DNA from: Caulobacteraceae bacterium
Lineage (GTDB): Bacteria; Pseudomonadota; Alphaproteobacteria; Caulobacterales; Caulobacteraceae
Reading direction: 5' to 3'
Length of the DNA stretch: 34,197 nt
Assembly (NCBI GenBank): GCA_947476555.1
Contig: CANJRI010000021.1
Location: 1-34,197, forward strand
Part shown: piece by piece, positions 15,933-24,551 of the stretch
Layout: the number at the start of each line of letters is the position of its first letter
How positions within the stretch are numbered: position 1 is the first letter of the stretch
Made by a program: the position numbers and the translations under genes
Notes under the pieces: generated by a model
What the model was told of the DNA's origin: nothing
Databases searched by the model: none
Seen by the model: only the letters and a program-made list of their open reading frames with translations

Positions 15933-17351
15933 ATGACGGCGGTTTCGGCGAACCTCTACGAGATCCTTTCGGCCCGCTTCCCGGCGGATTCCGCCAAGCC
16001 GGGCTTCCTGCTGTCCGACGGCGCGGCGCTGAGTTACGGCGATCTGGCGGAGGGCGCGGCCCATGCGGCGGGACGGCTCAAGGCCGAGGGCGTGCGCCCC
16101 GGCGACCGGGTGGGCTGGTGCGGCGCCAAGTCGCCCGAGGCGATCATGCTCTACCTCGGGGTGCTGAAGGCGGGCGCGGCCTTCCTCCCCCTGAACGCCG
16201 CCTATACGGCGGCCGAGCTGGACTATTTCATCACCGATGCAGAGCCCGCGGTGTTCGTCACCGACGCGGCGGCCTGGATCGCCGAGGCGCGGCGGTGCGC
16301 GCCGATGGTCGAGGCGGTCCCCCGCCAGGCCGATGACCTGGCGGTCCTGATCTACACCAGCGGCACCACCGGACGGTCCAAGGGCGCCATGCTCAGCCAC
16401 GGGAACCTGGCGGCCAACGCCCTGGCCCTGCACGCGGCCTGGGGTTTCTCGGAAACCGACGTGGTGCTGCACGCCCTGCCGATCTTCCACGTCCACGGGC
16501 TGTTCGTGGCCCTGCACTGCGCGCTGCTGAGCGGGGCGCCGATGATCTGGCTGCCGAAGTTCTCGGACGCCGAGGTGCTGGCGGGGCTGCCCCGGGCCAC
16601 CGTGATGATGGGGGTGCCGACCTTCTACACCCGGCTGCTCGCACTCCCGGAATTCACCGCCGAGCGGGCGCGGAACGTGCGCCTGTTCATCTCCGGCTCG
16701 GCGCCCTTGCTCCCCTCGACCTTCGCCGAGTTCGAGGCGCGGACCGGCCAGCGGATCCTGGAGCGCTACGGCATGAGCGAGGCGGTGATCATCACCACCA
16801 ACCCCCTGGACGGCGAGCGCCTGCCCGGCTCGGTGGGTTACCCGCTGCCGGGGGTGGAGCTGCGCACCGGCGGCGACGACGAGGTGGGGGTGATCGAGAT
16901 CCGCGGGCCGAGCGTCTTCGCCGGCTATTGGCGCATGCCCGAAAAGACCGCCGAGGAGTTCACCGCCGATGGCTTCTTCATCACAGGCGACGTCGGCCGG
17001 CGCGATCCCGACGGCCGGGTCTGGATCTCCGGCCGGGCGAAGGACCTGATCATCAGCGGCGGCTACAACGTCTACCCCAAGGAGATCGAAGGGGTGCTCG
17101 ACGAGCTCGAGGACGTGGAGGAGAGCGCGGTGATCGGCGTGGCGCATCCCGATTTCGGCGAAGGCGTGGTGGCGGTGATCATCGGCCGGGGCGACGAGGC
17201 CGGGATCATCGCCCAGGCCCGCAAGAGCCTGGCCGCCTATAAGGCCCCAAAGCGGGTGATCTTCGTGGGCGAGCTTCCGCGCAACGCCATGGGCAAGGTC
17301 GAGAAGAAGAAATTGCGCGAACAGTACGCGACGCTATTCACCCCCGGCTGA
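15933..17351 (+). CDS. matB: Malonyl-CoA synthetase (MatB-type acyl-CoA ligase)
   Basis: MatB activates malonate to malonyl-CoA by an adenylation-thioesterification cycle. The 472-residue protein has the AMP-binding P-loop YTSGTTGRSKGAM (residues 141-153), the MatB-typical IFHVHGLFVALH segment, the YGMSEAVIITTNPLDGER region around residue 280, the GDVGRRDPDGRVWI motif, and the C-terminal hinge and lysine segment (NVYPKEIE, NAMGKVEKKKLR). It is somewhat short: ordinary MatB proteins are about 500-510 residues, and around residues 112-130 here the loop before the P-loop seems shortened. ATG 15933 gives the usual N-terminus. It is 29 bases ahead of the flavin reductase gene, so cotranscription is likely. 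Confidence 0.88.
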   Translation: MTAVSANLYEILSARFPADSAKPGFLLSDGAALSYGDLAEGAAHAAGRLKAEGVRPGDRVGWCGAKSPEAIMLYLGVLKAGAAFLPLNAAYTAAELDYFITDAEPAVFVTDAAAWIAEARRCAPMVEAVPRQADDLAVLIYTSGTTGRSKGAMLSHGNLAANALALHAAWGFSETDVVLHALPIFHVHGLFVALHCALLSGAPMIWLPKFSDAEVLAGLPRATVMMGVPTFYTRLLALPEFTAERARNVRLFISGSAPLLPSTFAEFEARTGQRILERYGMSEAVIITTNPLDGERLPGSVGYPLPGVELRTGGDDEVGVIEIRGPSVFAGYWRMPEKTAEEFTADGFFITGDVGRRDPDGRVWISGRAKDLIISGGYNVYPKEIEGVLDELEDVEESAVIGVAHPDFGEGVVAVIIGRGDEAGIIAQARKSLAAYKAPKRVIFVGELPRNAMGKVEKKKLREQYATLFTPG

Positions 17352-17380
17352 CATCCGTCCATCCGGGCCAAGGAGCGGCG

Positions 17381-17932
17381 ATGGAAACCGACAGTTCCCT
17401 GCCAGGCCTTCTGAGGAACGCCCTTCGCCACACCGCCCAGACCGTGGCGGTGGTGACCACGGGCGGGCCGGAGGCGCGCAGCGCCATGAGCGCCACGGCG
17501 GTGGTGCCGGTCAGCATGGACCCGCCGTCGATGCTGTTCTGCGTGAACCGCGGCGCCTCGTGCTTTCCGCTGTTCCTCGAGGGTCACGGCTTCTGCGTGA
17601 ACCTGCTGGCGGCGGAGCATCAGCAGCTGGCGGAGCAATGTTCCGGCGGCCTGAAGGGCGAGGCGCGCTTCGCCGCCGGTGAGTTCGCGACGCACCCGAA
17701 CGGCGTGCCCTATCTGCCGAGCGCCCTGGCCAGCATCTTCTGCGTCCAGGATGGGCGCTACCTCTATGGCACCCACGCGGTGGTGCTGGGGAAGGTCACC
17801 GAGGTCCGCCTCACCGATAAGCGCGGGCCGCTGCTCTATTACGACGGGGGCTTCCGGCGCCTGCCGATCGCCGACACCCCGCCCGAGGGACAGGATCAGG
17901 GGGCCGTGATGGGGGAGGAAGGCGATTGGTGA
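17381..17932 (+). CDS. Flavin reductase-like FMN-binding protein
   Basis: This 183-residue protein fits the flavin reductase (Flavin_Reduct) split-barrel family, which supplies reduced FMN or FAD to two-component monooxygenases or acts as a stand-alone NAD(P)H:flavin oxidoreductase. Recognisable features are the N-terminal TVAVVTTGGPEARSAMSAT, the PVSMDPPSMLFCVNRGAS segment that contacts the flavin, FCVNLLAAEHQQLAE, and YGTHAVVLGKV near the end. The tail is short and acidic. There is no recognisable monooxygenase partner in the window; the gene follows matB by 29 bases. Confidence 0.9.
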   Translation: METDSSLPGLLRNALRHTAQTVAVVTTGGPEARSAMSATAVVPVSMDPPSMLFCVNRGASCFPLFLEGHGFCVNLLAAEHQQLAEQCSGGLKGEARFAAGEFATHPNGVPYLPSALASIFCVQDGRYLYGTHAVVLGKVTEVRLTDKRGPLLYYDGGFRRLPIADTPPEGQDQGAVMGEEGDW

Positions 17933-18091
17933 GGCGCTTCGCGCGGCGCCGCAGCGCCTGACGACGCCGAAGGCCTGTGCTAAGTGCATCGGCGAACAGC
18001 CGATCCGGCCCTGGATTTCGATGGGTTGAGATAGGCGCCGGGCGGCCTGCAAGAGTTCGCCTGGATCTGGGGGCACTGGAGGAGATTTGTC

Positions 18092-18718
18092 ATGAGACTT
18101 CGCATGATCGCCGCGCTTGGCGCGGGCGCGGTGGCGCTCGGCGTTCCGGTCGCCGCCGGGGCCCACTTCGTCCTACTGGAGCCGACGGCTTCGCTGGTGC
18201 AGGACGTGCGAGGCGATCCGCAGAAGATGGGCCCGTGCGGCGGGACCTCCGCCAACCGCGGAACGCCCAGCGGCGCGGTGAGTCCGGTGGTGGGCGGCTC
18301 GGCCCTGCCGCTCAAGGTGCGCGAGAGCATCTACCATCCCGGCTACTACCGGGTCGCCCTGTCCGTGCTGAATCGTTCGGAGCTGCCGGCGGACCCCGCC
18401 GATACGGTCCGGGACTCGCCAACGGGGCCGCGCTCGGTCTCCGGGAAGATCGATGACACGCACAAGCCGCCGGTGCTGGTGGACGGCCTTTGGCTGCACC
18501 GCGACCGGGCGCAGAACCGCGAGTTCGCGACCAACATCCGCATCCCGAACATCAACTGCGACCACTGCACCCTGCAGGTGATCCAGTTCATGGAGGAGCA
18601 CGGGGTCAATGCGGACGGGCGCTTCACCTATCACCACTGCGCCGACCTGAAGATCACCGCCAATCCCAACCTGCCGATCGAGGCCGGCTGGCCGGGCCAG
18701 GGACGGCGCGGGCGCTGA
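18092..18718 (+). CDS. Secreted LPMO-like protein (SCE4755 family), mature N-terminal histidine
   Basis: The 208-residue protein has a signal peptide (residues 1-24) ending AGA, so the predicted mature chain starts with His25 (HFVLLEPTA). A mature N-terminal histidine is the hallmark of copper 'histidine-brace' lytic polysaccharide monooxygenases. The rest matches from memory the SCE4755-type polysaccharide-monooxygenase-like family: DPQKMGPCGG, KVRESIYHPGYYRVAL (His82), and IPNINCDHCTLQVIQFMEEHG, ending YHHCADLKI (His181, His182). Four or more cysteines (C49, C156, C159, C183) could form disulfides. GGAGGAG ahead of the ATG supports the start. It is a single gene between the flavin reductase and the thiolase. 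Substrate and activity are unproven for the family. Confidence 0.82.
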   Translation: MRLRMIAALGAGAVALGVPVAAGAHFVLLEPTASLVQDVRGDPQKMGPCGGTSANRGTPSGAVSPVVGGSALPLKVRESIYHPGYYRVALSVLNRSELPADPADTVRDSPTGPRSVSGKIDDTHKPPVLVDGLWLHRDRAQNREFATNIRIPNINCDHCTLQVIQFMEEHGVNADGRFTYHHCADLKITANPNLPIEAGWPGQGRRGR

Positions 18719-18794
18719 TCACGCCCGGCTATTCCGGCCACGCCTGTGGCCACCTATCTATCAAGCGAACATCACGACCAGAGGACGTCGAACT

Positions 18795-20015
18795 TTGAGC
18801 CAGTTGAGAGAAGCGGTTATCTGCGAGCCGATCCGTACGCCCGTCGGGCGCTTCGGCGGCGTCTTCAAGGACATCCCGACCGCCGAACTCGCCGAGACCG
18901 TGGTGCGCGAACTGGTCAAGCGCGCGGGCCTGAAGGCGGGCGACGTCGACGATATGGTGTTCGGCCAGTGCTATCCGAACGGCGAGGCGCCGGCCATCGG
19001 CCGCATCGCCGCCCTCGACGCGGAACTGGGCATCAGCGTGCCCGGCCTCCAGCTCGACCGCCGTTGCGGCTCGGGCCTGCAGGCGGTGATCGACAGCGCC
19101 ATGCGCGTCCAGACCGGGGCCGCGGAACTGGTCATCGCCGGCGGCGCGGACAACATGAGCCAGGCCGAGCACTACACCCTGGGCGCGCGCTGGGGCCTGA
19201 AGGGCGACTCCCAGCCGTTCTGGGACCGGATCGCCCGCGGCCGCATCACCTCCGGCGGCAGGTTCCACCCCGTTCCCGGCGGCATGCTGGAGACGGCCGA
19301 GAACCTGCGGCGTGAGTACGGCATCAGCCGCCAGGCGCAGGACGAGCTGGCCTTCAACTCCCACGCCCGCGCTGTCGCCGCCCAGAAGAGCGGCGTCTTC
19401 GCCGAGGAGATCGTGCCGGTCGCCGTCAAGGGCCGGGACGGGGTTAAGATGGTCGACACCGACGAGCATCCGCGTCCCGACGTCACCATGGAGAGCCTGG
19501 CCGGACTGAAGCCGGTGCGCCTGAAGATCGACGCCGAATCCACCGTCACCGCCGGCAACGCCAGCGGCCAGAACGACGGGGCGGCGGTCTGTATCGTGAC
19601 CACCCGCGAAAAGGCCGAACAGCTGGGCCTGAAGCCGCTCGCCCGTCTGGTCACCTGGGCCGCGGCCGGCGTCGAGCCGGAGCGCATGGGCATCGGCCCG
19701 GTCCCGGCGGTGAACAAGGCTTTCGCCCGCTCGGGCCTGTCGCTCAAGGACATCGACCTGATCGAGCTGAACGAGGCTTTCGCCGCCCAGGTGCTGGCCT
19801 GCACCACGCAGTTGGGCCTCGGGAAGGACGACTTCGAGCGGATCAACGTGCGCGGCTCGGGCATCTCGCTCGGCCACCCGGTCGGCGCTACCGGCGTGCG
19901 CATCCTGACGACCATGCTCCGCGAGATGGACCGGCGCGGCGCCCGCTACGGGCTGGAGACCATGTGCATCGGCGGCGGCCAGGGCCTGGCGGCCGTGTTC
20001 GAACGCGTCGCCTAG
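18795..20015 (+). CDS. Acetyl-CoA C-acyltransferase (thiolase)
   Basis: The 406-residue protein is a full thiolase: nucleophile Cys91 in LDRRCGSGLQAV, the NEAFAAQVLA segment, the catalytic His361 in LGHPVGATG, and the second catalytic Cys391 in CIGGGQG. It joins or cleaves acyl-CoA and acetyl-CoA, so it serves either beta-oxidation or acetoacetyl-CoA formation; sequence alone does not decide between FadA- and AtoB-type use. The start is TTG at 18795, with GAGG about ten bases upstream; the next ATG is far inside the conserved fold. It converges with the M13 peptidase gene, with 12 bases between stops and no obvious terminator. Confidence 0.93.
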   Translation: MSQLREAVICEPIRTPVGRFGGVFKDIPTAELAETVVRELVKRAGLKAGDVDDMVFGQCYPNGEAPAIGRIAALDAELGISVPGLQLDRRCGSGLQAVIDSAMRVQTGAAELVIAGGADNMSQAEHYTLGARWGLKGDSQPFWDRIARGRITSGGRFHPVPGGMLETAENLRREYGISRQAQDELAFNSHARAVAAQKSGVFAEEIVPVAVKGRDGVKMVDTDEHPRPDVTMESLAGLKPVRLKIDAESTVTAGNASGQNDGAAVCIVTTREKAEQLGLKPLARLVTWAAAGVEPERMGIGPVPAVNKAFARSGLSLKDIDLIELNEAFAAQVLACTTQLGLGKDDFERINVRGSGISLGHPVGATGVRILTTMLREMDRRGARYGLETMCIGGGQGLAAVFERVA

Positions 20016-20027
20016 GGCCGCGGCGCC

Positions 20028-22133
20028 CTACCAGATCCGGACGCGCTGCTCCGGCGGCACGAAGAGCTTGTCGCCGGGCCTGACGTCGAAGGCCGAATAC
20101 CAGGCGTCATTGTTGCGCACCGGGCCGATCACCCGATAGGTCGCGGGCGAGTGGGGGTCGGTGGTCACCTGCTGGCGCAGGGCCTCGTCCCGCTGCTTCT
20201 GGCGCCAGACCTGGGCCCAGCCCAGGAACACCCGCTGCTCGCCGGTCAGGCCGTCGATGATCGGCGCGGGTCGTCCGCCCAAGGAGGCGCGATAGGCGTC
20301 CAGGCCGAGCGATATCCCGCCCATGTCGCCGATGTTCTCACCCATCGTCAGGGAGCCGTTGACCTTGACGCCAGGCAGCGGCTCGAAGGCGCCGTACTGG
20401 GCCCCCAGCCGGTCGGCCTGGGCGGTGAACTTTGCGTTGTCCTCGATGGTCCACCAGTCGCGCAGCATCCCCTCGCCGTCGCTCTTGCGGCCCTGGTCGT
20501 CGAAGCCGTGGCTGATCTCATGGCCGATCACCCCGCCGATCCCGCCATAGTTGATCGCCGGGTCCGCGTCGGGATCGAAGAACGGCGGCTGCAGGATGGC
20601 GGCCGGGAAGACGATCTCGTTGTTGGTGAAGTTGTAGTAGGCGTTCACCGTCTGCGGGGTCATGTGCCACTCGGCCCTGTCCACCGGCCCGTTCAGCCTG
20701 GCGACGTCGCGCCGCCAGTCGAAAGCCGTGGACCGTGTCAGGTTGCCGAACAGGTCATCCGGACGGACCTGGAGGGCGCCGTAGTCGCGCCAGTCGGTCG
20801 GGTAGCCGATCTTCACGGTGAACTTTGACAGCTTCTCCTGCGCCTTGGCCTTGGTCTCCGGGCTCATCCACTCGAGCCTGTCGATCCTGGAGCGCATGGC
20901 CACCTGCAGGTTGCCCACCAGGGCGTCCATCTTGGCCTTGGCGTCAGGCGTGAAGTAGCGCGAGACATAGACCCGGCCGATGGACTCGCCGACCATCCGG
21001 TTGGCGAAGGCGACGCCCCGTTTCCACCGCGGCCGCTGCTCCGGCTGTCCGGAAAGCTCCTGGCTGCGGAAGACGAAGCTGGCGTCGACGAACCGCTTGG
21101 ACAGATAGGGCGCGGCCCCGTCGCCCACATGAAACGCCTGCCAGGCCTTGAGCAGGGGCAAGGGCGTCTCGCGGTAGATCTGGGCGAACTTCGGGAAGGC
21201 GGTGTTGGTGGTGACCACGATCCGCGGCGCGCCGGCCACCTCGGCCGCGGCCAGGTAGCGCTTCCAATCGAAGCCCGGGGTCATGGCGGCGAGCTCGGCC
21301 TGGGTCATGGGGTTGTAGGTCTTGTCGCGGTCGCGCTGCTCGGCGCGGCTCCACGTGGCCTCGGCCAGCCGGGTCTCGAAGTCGACGATCGCCTTGGCGT
21401 TGGCCGCCGGCTGCTCCCAGCCGATCAGGGTCAGGATCTGCTGCACATAGGCCAGGTACTTGGCCTTCTTCTCGGCGAACGAAGCCTGGAGGTAGTAGTC
21501 GCGGTCCGGCAGGCCGAGGCCGGCGGTGTCGGCCATGACGGTGTATTTGTCCGGCGCCTTCGCATCGACGTCGATGTAGAGCGGCAGGATCGAGGTGAAG
21601 GCCGTGGTGTTGGCCTTGCCCATCAGGGCGGTGAAGTCGTCCTTGGTGCGCACGCGCCGGATCTCGGCCAGGTCGGCGGCGATGGGCCGGGCGCCCAGCT
21701 TCTCGGCCAGAGCCTCGTCCATGAAGGCGGCGTAGGCCGCGCCGATCTTGACTGTGTCCTTGTCGGTGAGCTTGCCGGCCTTGGCCTCCTCGAGGATGGC
21801 GTGGACGCGATCCTCCGAGAGCACGGTCAGGATATCGAAATTGCCGAACCGGGTGCGATCGGAGGGGATCTGGGCGCGCTCGGCCCACCGGCCGTTGGCG
21901 AACTGGAAGAAGTCCTCGCCGGGTTTGACGTCACGGTTCATGCCCGAAAGGTCGAAGCCCCAGGTTCCGTACTTGGGGGAGGCCAGGGAGGCGCCGGTTC
22001 CGCCCGCCCCGCTCTGGACGGTCTCGAACAGCCGTTCGACGCGGCAACCGGAGTCGGCGCACTCGCGGGCCTGGGCGGGCGACAGCAGGGCGAGGGCCGC
22101 GACGGCCGAAAGGAGGTAGGTGCGGAAGGGCAT
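20028..22133 (-). CDS. M13 family (neprilysin-type) zinc metallopeptidase
   Basis: M13 peptidases cleave oligopeptides; bacterial members are periplasmic or secreted. The 701-residue protein has a signal peptide (residues 1-22, AQA/R). The zinc motif HEISH is at residues 538-542 (in VIGHEISHGFDDQG), the third ligand Glu599 is in ENIGDMGG, and the substrate-binding segment VNAYYNFTNNEIVFPA lies upstream of the zinc motif. The sequence ends in RVRIW, the conserved M13 C-terminal tryptophan. Two cysteines just after the signal (residues ~24-30) could form a disulfide. The length is typical of bacterial members (about 680-720). Confidence 0.95.
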   Translation of the reverse strand: MPFRTYLLSAVAALALLSPAQARECADSGCRVERLFETVQSGAGGTGASLASPKYGTWGFDLSGMNRDVKPGEDFFQFANGRWAERAQIPSDRTRFGNFDILTVLSEDRVHAILEEAKAGKLTDKDTVKIGAAYAAFMDEALAEKLGARPIAADLAEIRRVRTKDDFTALMGKANTTAFTSILPLYIDVDAKAPDKYTVMADTAGLGLPDRDYYLQASFAEKKAKYLAYVQQILTLIGWEQPAANAKAIVDFETRLAEATWSRAEQRDRDKTYNPMTQAELAAMTPGFDWKRYLAAAEVAGAPRIVVTTNTAFPKFAQIYRETPLPLLKAWQAFHVGDGAAPYLSKRFVDASFVFRSQELSGQPEQRPRWKRGVAFANRMVGESIGRVYVSRYFTPDAKAKMDALVGNLQVAMRSRIDRLEWMSPETKAKAQEKLSKFTVKIGYPTDWRDYGALQVRPDDLFGNLTRSTAFDWRRDVARLNGPVDRAEWHMTPQTVNAYYNFTNNEIVFPAAILQPPFFDPDADPAINYGGIGGVIGHEISHGFDDQGRKSDGEGMLRDWWTIEDNAKFTAQADRLGAQYGAFEPLPGVKVNGSLTMGENIGDMGGISLGLDAYRASLGGRPAPIIDGLTGEQRVFLGWAQVWRQKQRDEALRQQVTTDPHSPATYRVIGPVRNNDAWYSAFDVRPGDKLFVPPEQRVRIW

Positions 22134-22189
22134 GGGGGAAACCTGCGGATGGGATGGGGCGAGCCGCCCGTTTCCCCCAGGAGATGTCC

Positions 22190-22215
22190 AAAAACCCCGG
22201 CAGGCAAGCGCCGGG
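22190..22215 (-). terminator. Rho-independent terminator after the Crp/Fnr gene
   Basis: Directly after the stop (22216-22218) on the - strand lies a 6-bp GC stem (CCCGGC / GCCGGG, plus-strand 22196-22201 and 22210-22215, 8-base loop) followed by TTTTT (22190-22194 complement). It should insulate the M13 gene from the regulator gene. Confidence 0.8.
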
Positions 22216-22923
22216 CTAGCGGGGGAGCAGCCGCTGATAGGTCCGCCGGATGGCGCCGTAGCATTCGCAGGCGCCGGCCTCCAGGCCGGCCCGGTCGATG
22301 ATGTCGACCACGCCCCGCCGATAGCGGATCACGCCCTTCTCCTGCAGCGAGCGGGCGATCGCTGTGACCGTGGTGCGCTGAACGCCCAGCATGTCCGCCA
22401 GGAATTCCTGGGTGAGGGCGACGGTGTCCGTGGATATCCGGTCGTGGCAGGTCAGCAGCCAGCGGCAGAACCGGGCTTCCACCGAATGCAGGGCGTTGCA
22501 GGCCACCGACTGGATCGCGTGGCCGAACAGCGCCTCGTTGTGGCGGTCCACCAGATCCCGGACCTTCGCGCTCTGGGACCAGATATCGTGCATCCGCTCG
22601 GCGCTGATCCGCCCGGCCTTCAGCGGCGTCTGGACGATGGCCCGCGAGAGCGCCTGCCTGGGGGCCACCGCCGCCATCAGCCCCATGGCGCCCTCCGGGC
22701 CGATGGTGGCCGACTCGATGGCGGCGCCGTTCTCCATGAGGGTCATCAGGGAGATCACCCCGTCCTCCGGAAAATAGATCACGTCGATCGGGTCGCCAGG
22801 ATCATAGAGGAGTCGGCCTCGCTCCAGCTCCACGTGGGAGAGGTGTTGCGCGACCAGCGCCAGGTCTTCGGGCGGTAGCGCTCGGAGCAGGCTGTTGTGC
22901 AATGCGGTGACGGGCCTCTGCAT
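22216..22923 (-). CDS. Crp/Fnr family transcription regulator
   Basis: The 235-residue protein has a cyclic-nucleotide-binding-like beta-roll at about residues 10-100 (SHVELERGRLLYDPGD, IYFPEDGVISLMTLMENG), a dimerisation helix (~115-155) and a C-terminal winged helix (about 165-212, LTQEFLADMLGVQRTTVTAI with RSLQEKGVIRYRRG). It lacks the N-terminal cysteine cluster of oxygen-sensing Fnr, and I see no clear cAMP-binding Arg-Ser pair, so the effector is unknown. Many alphaproteobacteria have several of this type. Its start ATG lacks an obvious ribosome site. The 290-base region upstream to the next gene is relatively AT-rich and probably holds its promoter. Confidence 0.9.
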   Translation of the reverse strand: MQRPVTALHNSLLRALPPEDLALVAQHLSHVELERGRLLYDPGDPIDVIYFPEDGVISLMTLMENGAAIESATIGPEGAMGLMAAVAPRQALSRAIVQTPLKAGRISAERMHDIWSQSAKVRDLVDRHNEALFGHAIQSVACNALHSVEARFCRWLLTCHDRISTDTVALTQEFLADMLGVQRTTVTAIARSLQEKGVIRYRRGVVDIIDRAGLEAGACECYGAIRRTYQRLLPR

Positions 22924-23214
22924 CGGGGTCTTGAAACGCCGTCGTCCGGCTAAGGTTTCAGGTTATCGATGCGCGTTCGCTAAGACTGTCGAGAAGACGA
23001 CACTCCCAATCGTCCAGGGCGAAAATATAGAAGAATTCTTGTCCTGAAGTTTGTGGTGCAGGGCCAAAAGTCCAACTTCGACAGTCGGATAGCCGACGTA
23101 ACCTATATCTGACATCGGTGGACGGGGCCGAATCAGCACGAATCGACCATTTGCCGGGGACGTCTGGACTTAGGACAAACCGCCCCCCAAACCCGCCACG
23201 GTGGAGCCGGTTCC
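22924..23214. other. Intergenic region with AT-rich palindrome upstream of the Crp/Fnr gene
   Basis: No protein-like frame is visible. It holds the self-complementary 10-mer AAGAATTCTT (23031-23040), an ATAG-looped 5-bp hairpin (GTCGG/CCGAC near 23084-23097), and a local drop in GC. It probably contains the promoter of the Crp/Fnr gene on the - strand and the 3' trailer of the gene at 23215. Confidence 0.5.
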
Positions 23215-24336
23215 CTACTCGGCGGCGTGGGCCTGCACCCGGCCCAGCAGCCGGGCCGCGATGGCGTCGGCCGCCCGGTGGGCCGCCCGGCCGCCCGCCA
23301 GATCGAAGGTATAGTCGAAGCCGCTCTTCTGCTCGGCGCTGAACAGCCGGTGGTCGCGTCGGGCGGCGTCGACCGCGTCGATCAAGCCCTCGGCGGAGTT
23401 CACGACCGGTCCAAACCGCCAATGGCGGTAGCTCTCCCGTCCACGCCAGTCCGCGCGGTGAGCATTCAGGAAGAGGCAGGGCCGCGGCCGTCGCAGGAAC
23501 TCGTAAACCTGGCTTGAGGCGTCACCGAGATAGACGTCGGCCAGTTCGGTGTAGGTCATGTCGACCAGCGCGGGTCCGCCCAGGTCGATGTGGATGTTGG
23601 CCGCGCCCTCGAACGGGGCGAGCAGGCGGCGCCCGCGCCACGCCGCGCCTTCGAACATCCGCATGTGCGGCGCGAAGATGAGGCTATAGCGGTCCTGGCT
23701 GGCGAAGGCCTCCAGCACGCGCCGACCCCAGAGGGGCCAGGACGAAAGTCTCCGGTCGAAGTGCGGATTGTAGAGCACCGTTGGCCGCTCGGTTTCGAAC
23801 AACCGCGGCGGATCGGCGGCGAGGGCGTCGGCCAGTTCGAACTTGGGATAGCCGACCACCGCGCAATTCTCGGGCCGCACAAGGCCCTCGGAAACCATGC
23901 GGTCGCGTTGCTTGGCGCCGGCCGCGAACACCAGGTCGAAGACCCCGAGCCGCGGCTCGAAAGGCCCAGCCCGATCGCCGGCGCCGTGCTGGGTGTAGAC
24001 GAGCAGCGGGGCGCGGGGCCCCAGCCGCGCCAGCAGGGCGCTGGTGCGCTCCGGGGTCACCACCGCGTCGAAGCCCGCGAAATACGCCAGATTGGCCGCC
24101 AGAATGGGCGCCTTGGGCCCGAGACGCCGCAGCCAGTCCGGCCCCAGCAGGCGATAGGTCACCCGGGCGTCCCCCATCCGGGCCGTGGTGTCCCGGGCGA
24201 ACTGCAGGTGCTCCGGGGTGACCCCGGCGATCTCGACCTTGAGGTCCGGCCAACCGCGCGCCAGCGCCACGGCGGCCGGAAGGCTGTGCGGCATCTGATG
24301 CAGTCCGGCGATGTAGAGGAAGCAAACGCGTCTCAA
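23215..24336 (-). CDS. CDP-glycerol glycerophosphotransferase-like (GT-B fold) protein
   Basis: The 373-residue protein resembles CDP-glycerol:polyglycerol-phosphate transferases and related GT-B enzymes. Seen are an N-terminal Rossmann-like half (residues 1-~160, FLYIAGLHQMPH, DAVVTPERTSALL), the HGAGDR motif at residues 117-122, the strand/loop VLYNPHFD near 187-194, FAPHMRMFEG near 221-230, and GDASSQVYEFLRRPRPCLFL at 271-290, the acidic-Ser segment that contacts the phosphate donor. It starts with TTG at 24336, with GGAG eight bases upstream. It is divergent from the unknown gene at 24552. A role in surface polymer or lipid modification is inference; which sugar or polyol it moves is unknown. 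Confidence 0.75.
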   Translation of the reverse strand: MRRVCFLYIAGLHQMPHSLPAAVALARGWPDLKVEIAGVTPEHLQFARDTTARMGDARVTYRLLGPDWLRRLGPKAPILAANLAYFAGFDAVVTPERTSALLARLGPRAPLLVYTQHGAGDRAGPFEPRLGVFDLVFAAGAKQRDRMVSEGLVRPENCAVVGYPKFELADALAADPPRLFETERPTVLYNPHFDRRLSSWPLWGRRVLEAFASQDRYSLIFAPHMRMFEGAAWRGRRLLAPFEGAANIHIDLGGPALVDMTYTELADVYLGDASSQVYEFLRRPRPCLFLNAHRADWRGRESYRHWRFGPVVNSAEGLIDAVDAARRDHRLFSAEQKSGFDYTFDLAGGRAAHRAADAIAARLLGRVQAHAAE

Positions 24337-24428
24337 GCCACTGTCTCCGGACGGCCTGCGATGAAAGTTAGGCCGCGTTCGTGGCCGAAAGATTTCATAC
24401 CGCCAAGCTTAACAGTATCGGATTCGGC

Positions 24429-24450
24429 GGCGCCCATCCTATTGGGCGCC
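24429..24450. repeat. 8-bp inverted repeat in the divergent promoter region
   Basis: GGCGCCCA (24429-24436) and TGGGCGCC (24443-24450) are perfect complements with a six-base spacer TCCTAT. It lies between the divergent transferase and unknown genes and could be an operator or a 5' leader hairpin. No T-run follows. Confidence 0.6.
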
Positions 24451-24551
24451 GGCACGGCGCCTGATCCGTAGATAACCGGATGTCAAAATCACCGACCGGC
24501 GTTTTGTTAACCAAATCCGGCGAAGCTCGTCCCTCGATCTTCCGGAAGTCC

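Noticed and set aside
15786-17147. 453-codon - strand frame opposite matB
   Set aside because: Low-complexity antisense sequence; the + strand frame has the full adenylation motifs.
17933-18091. 159-base gap upstream of the LPMO-like gene as a riboswitch
   Set aside because: A GGCGC stem is possible but no known riboswitch core is recognised; GC-rich folding is expected by chance.
22216-22923. Assignment of the regulator as oxygen-sensing Fnr
   Set aside because: The N-terminal cysteine cluster needed for the iron-sulfur cluster is absent.
24395-24520. CtrA-type binding sites (TTAAC near 24409, GTTAACC near 24506)
   Set aside because: Only single half-sites, without the second TTAA at the 7-base spacing, so not enough to call an operator.
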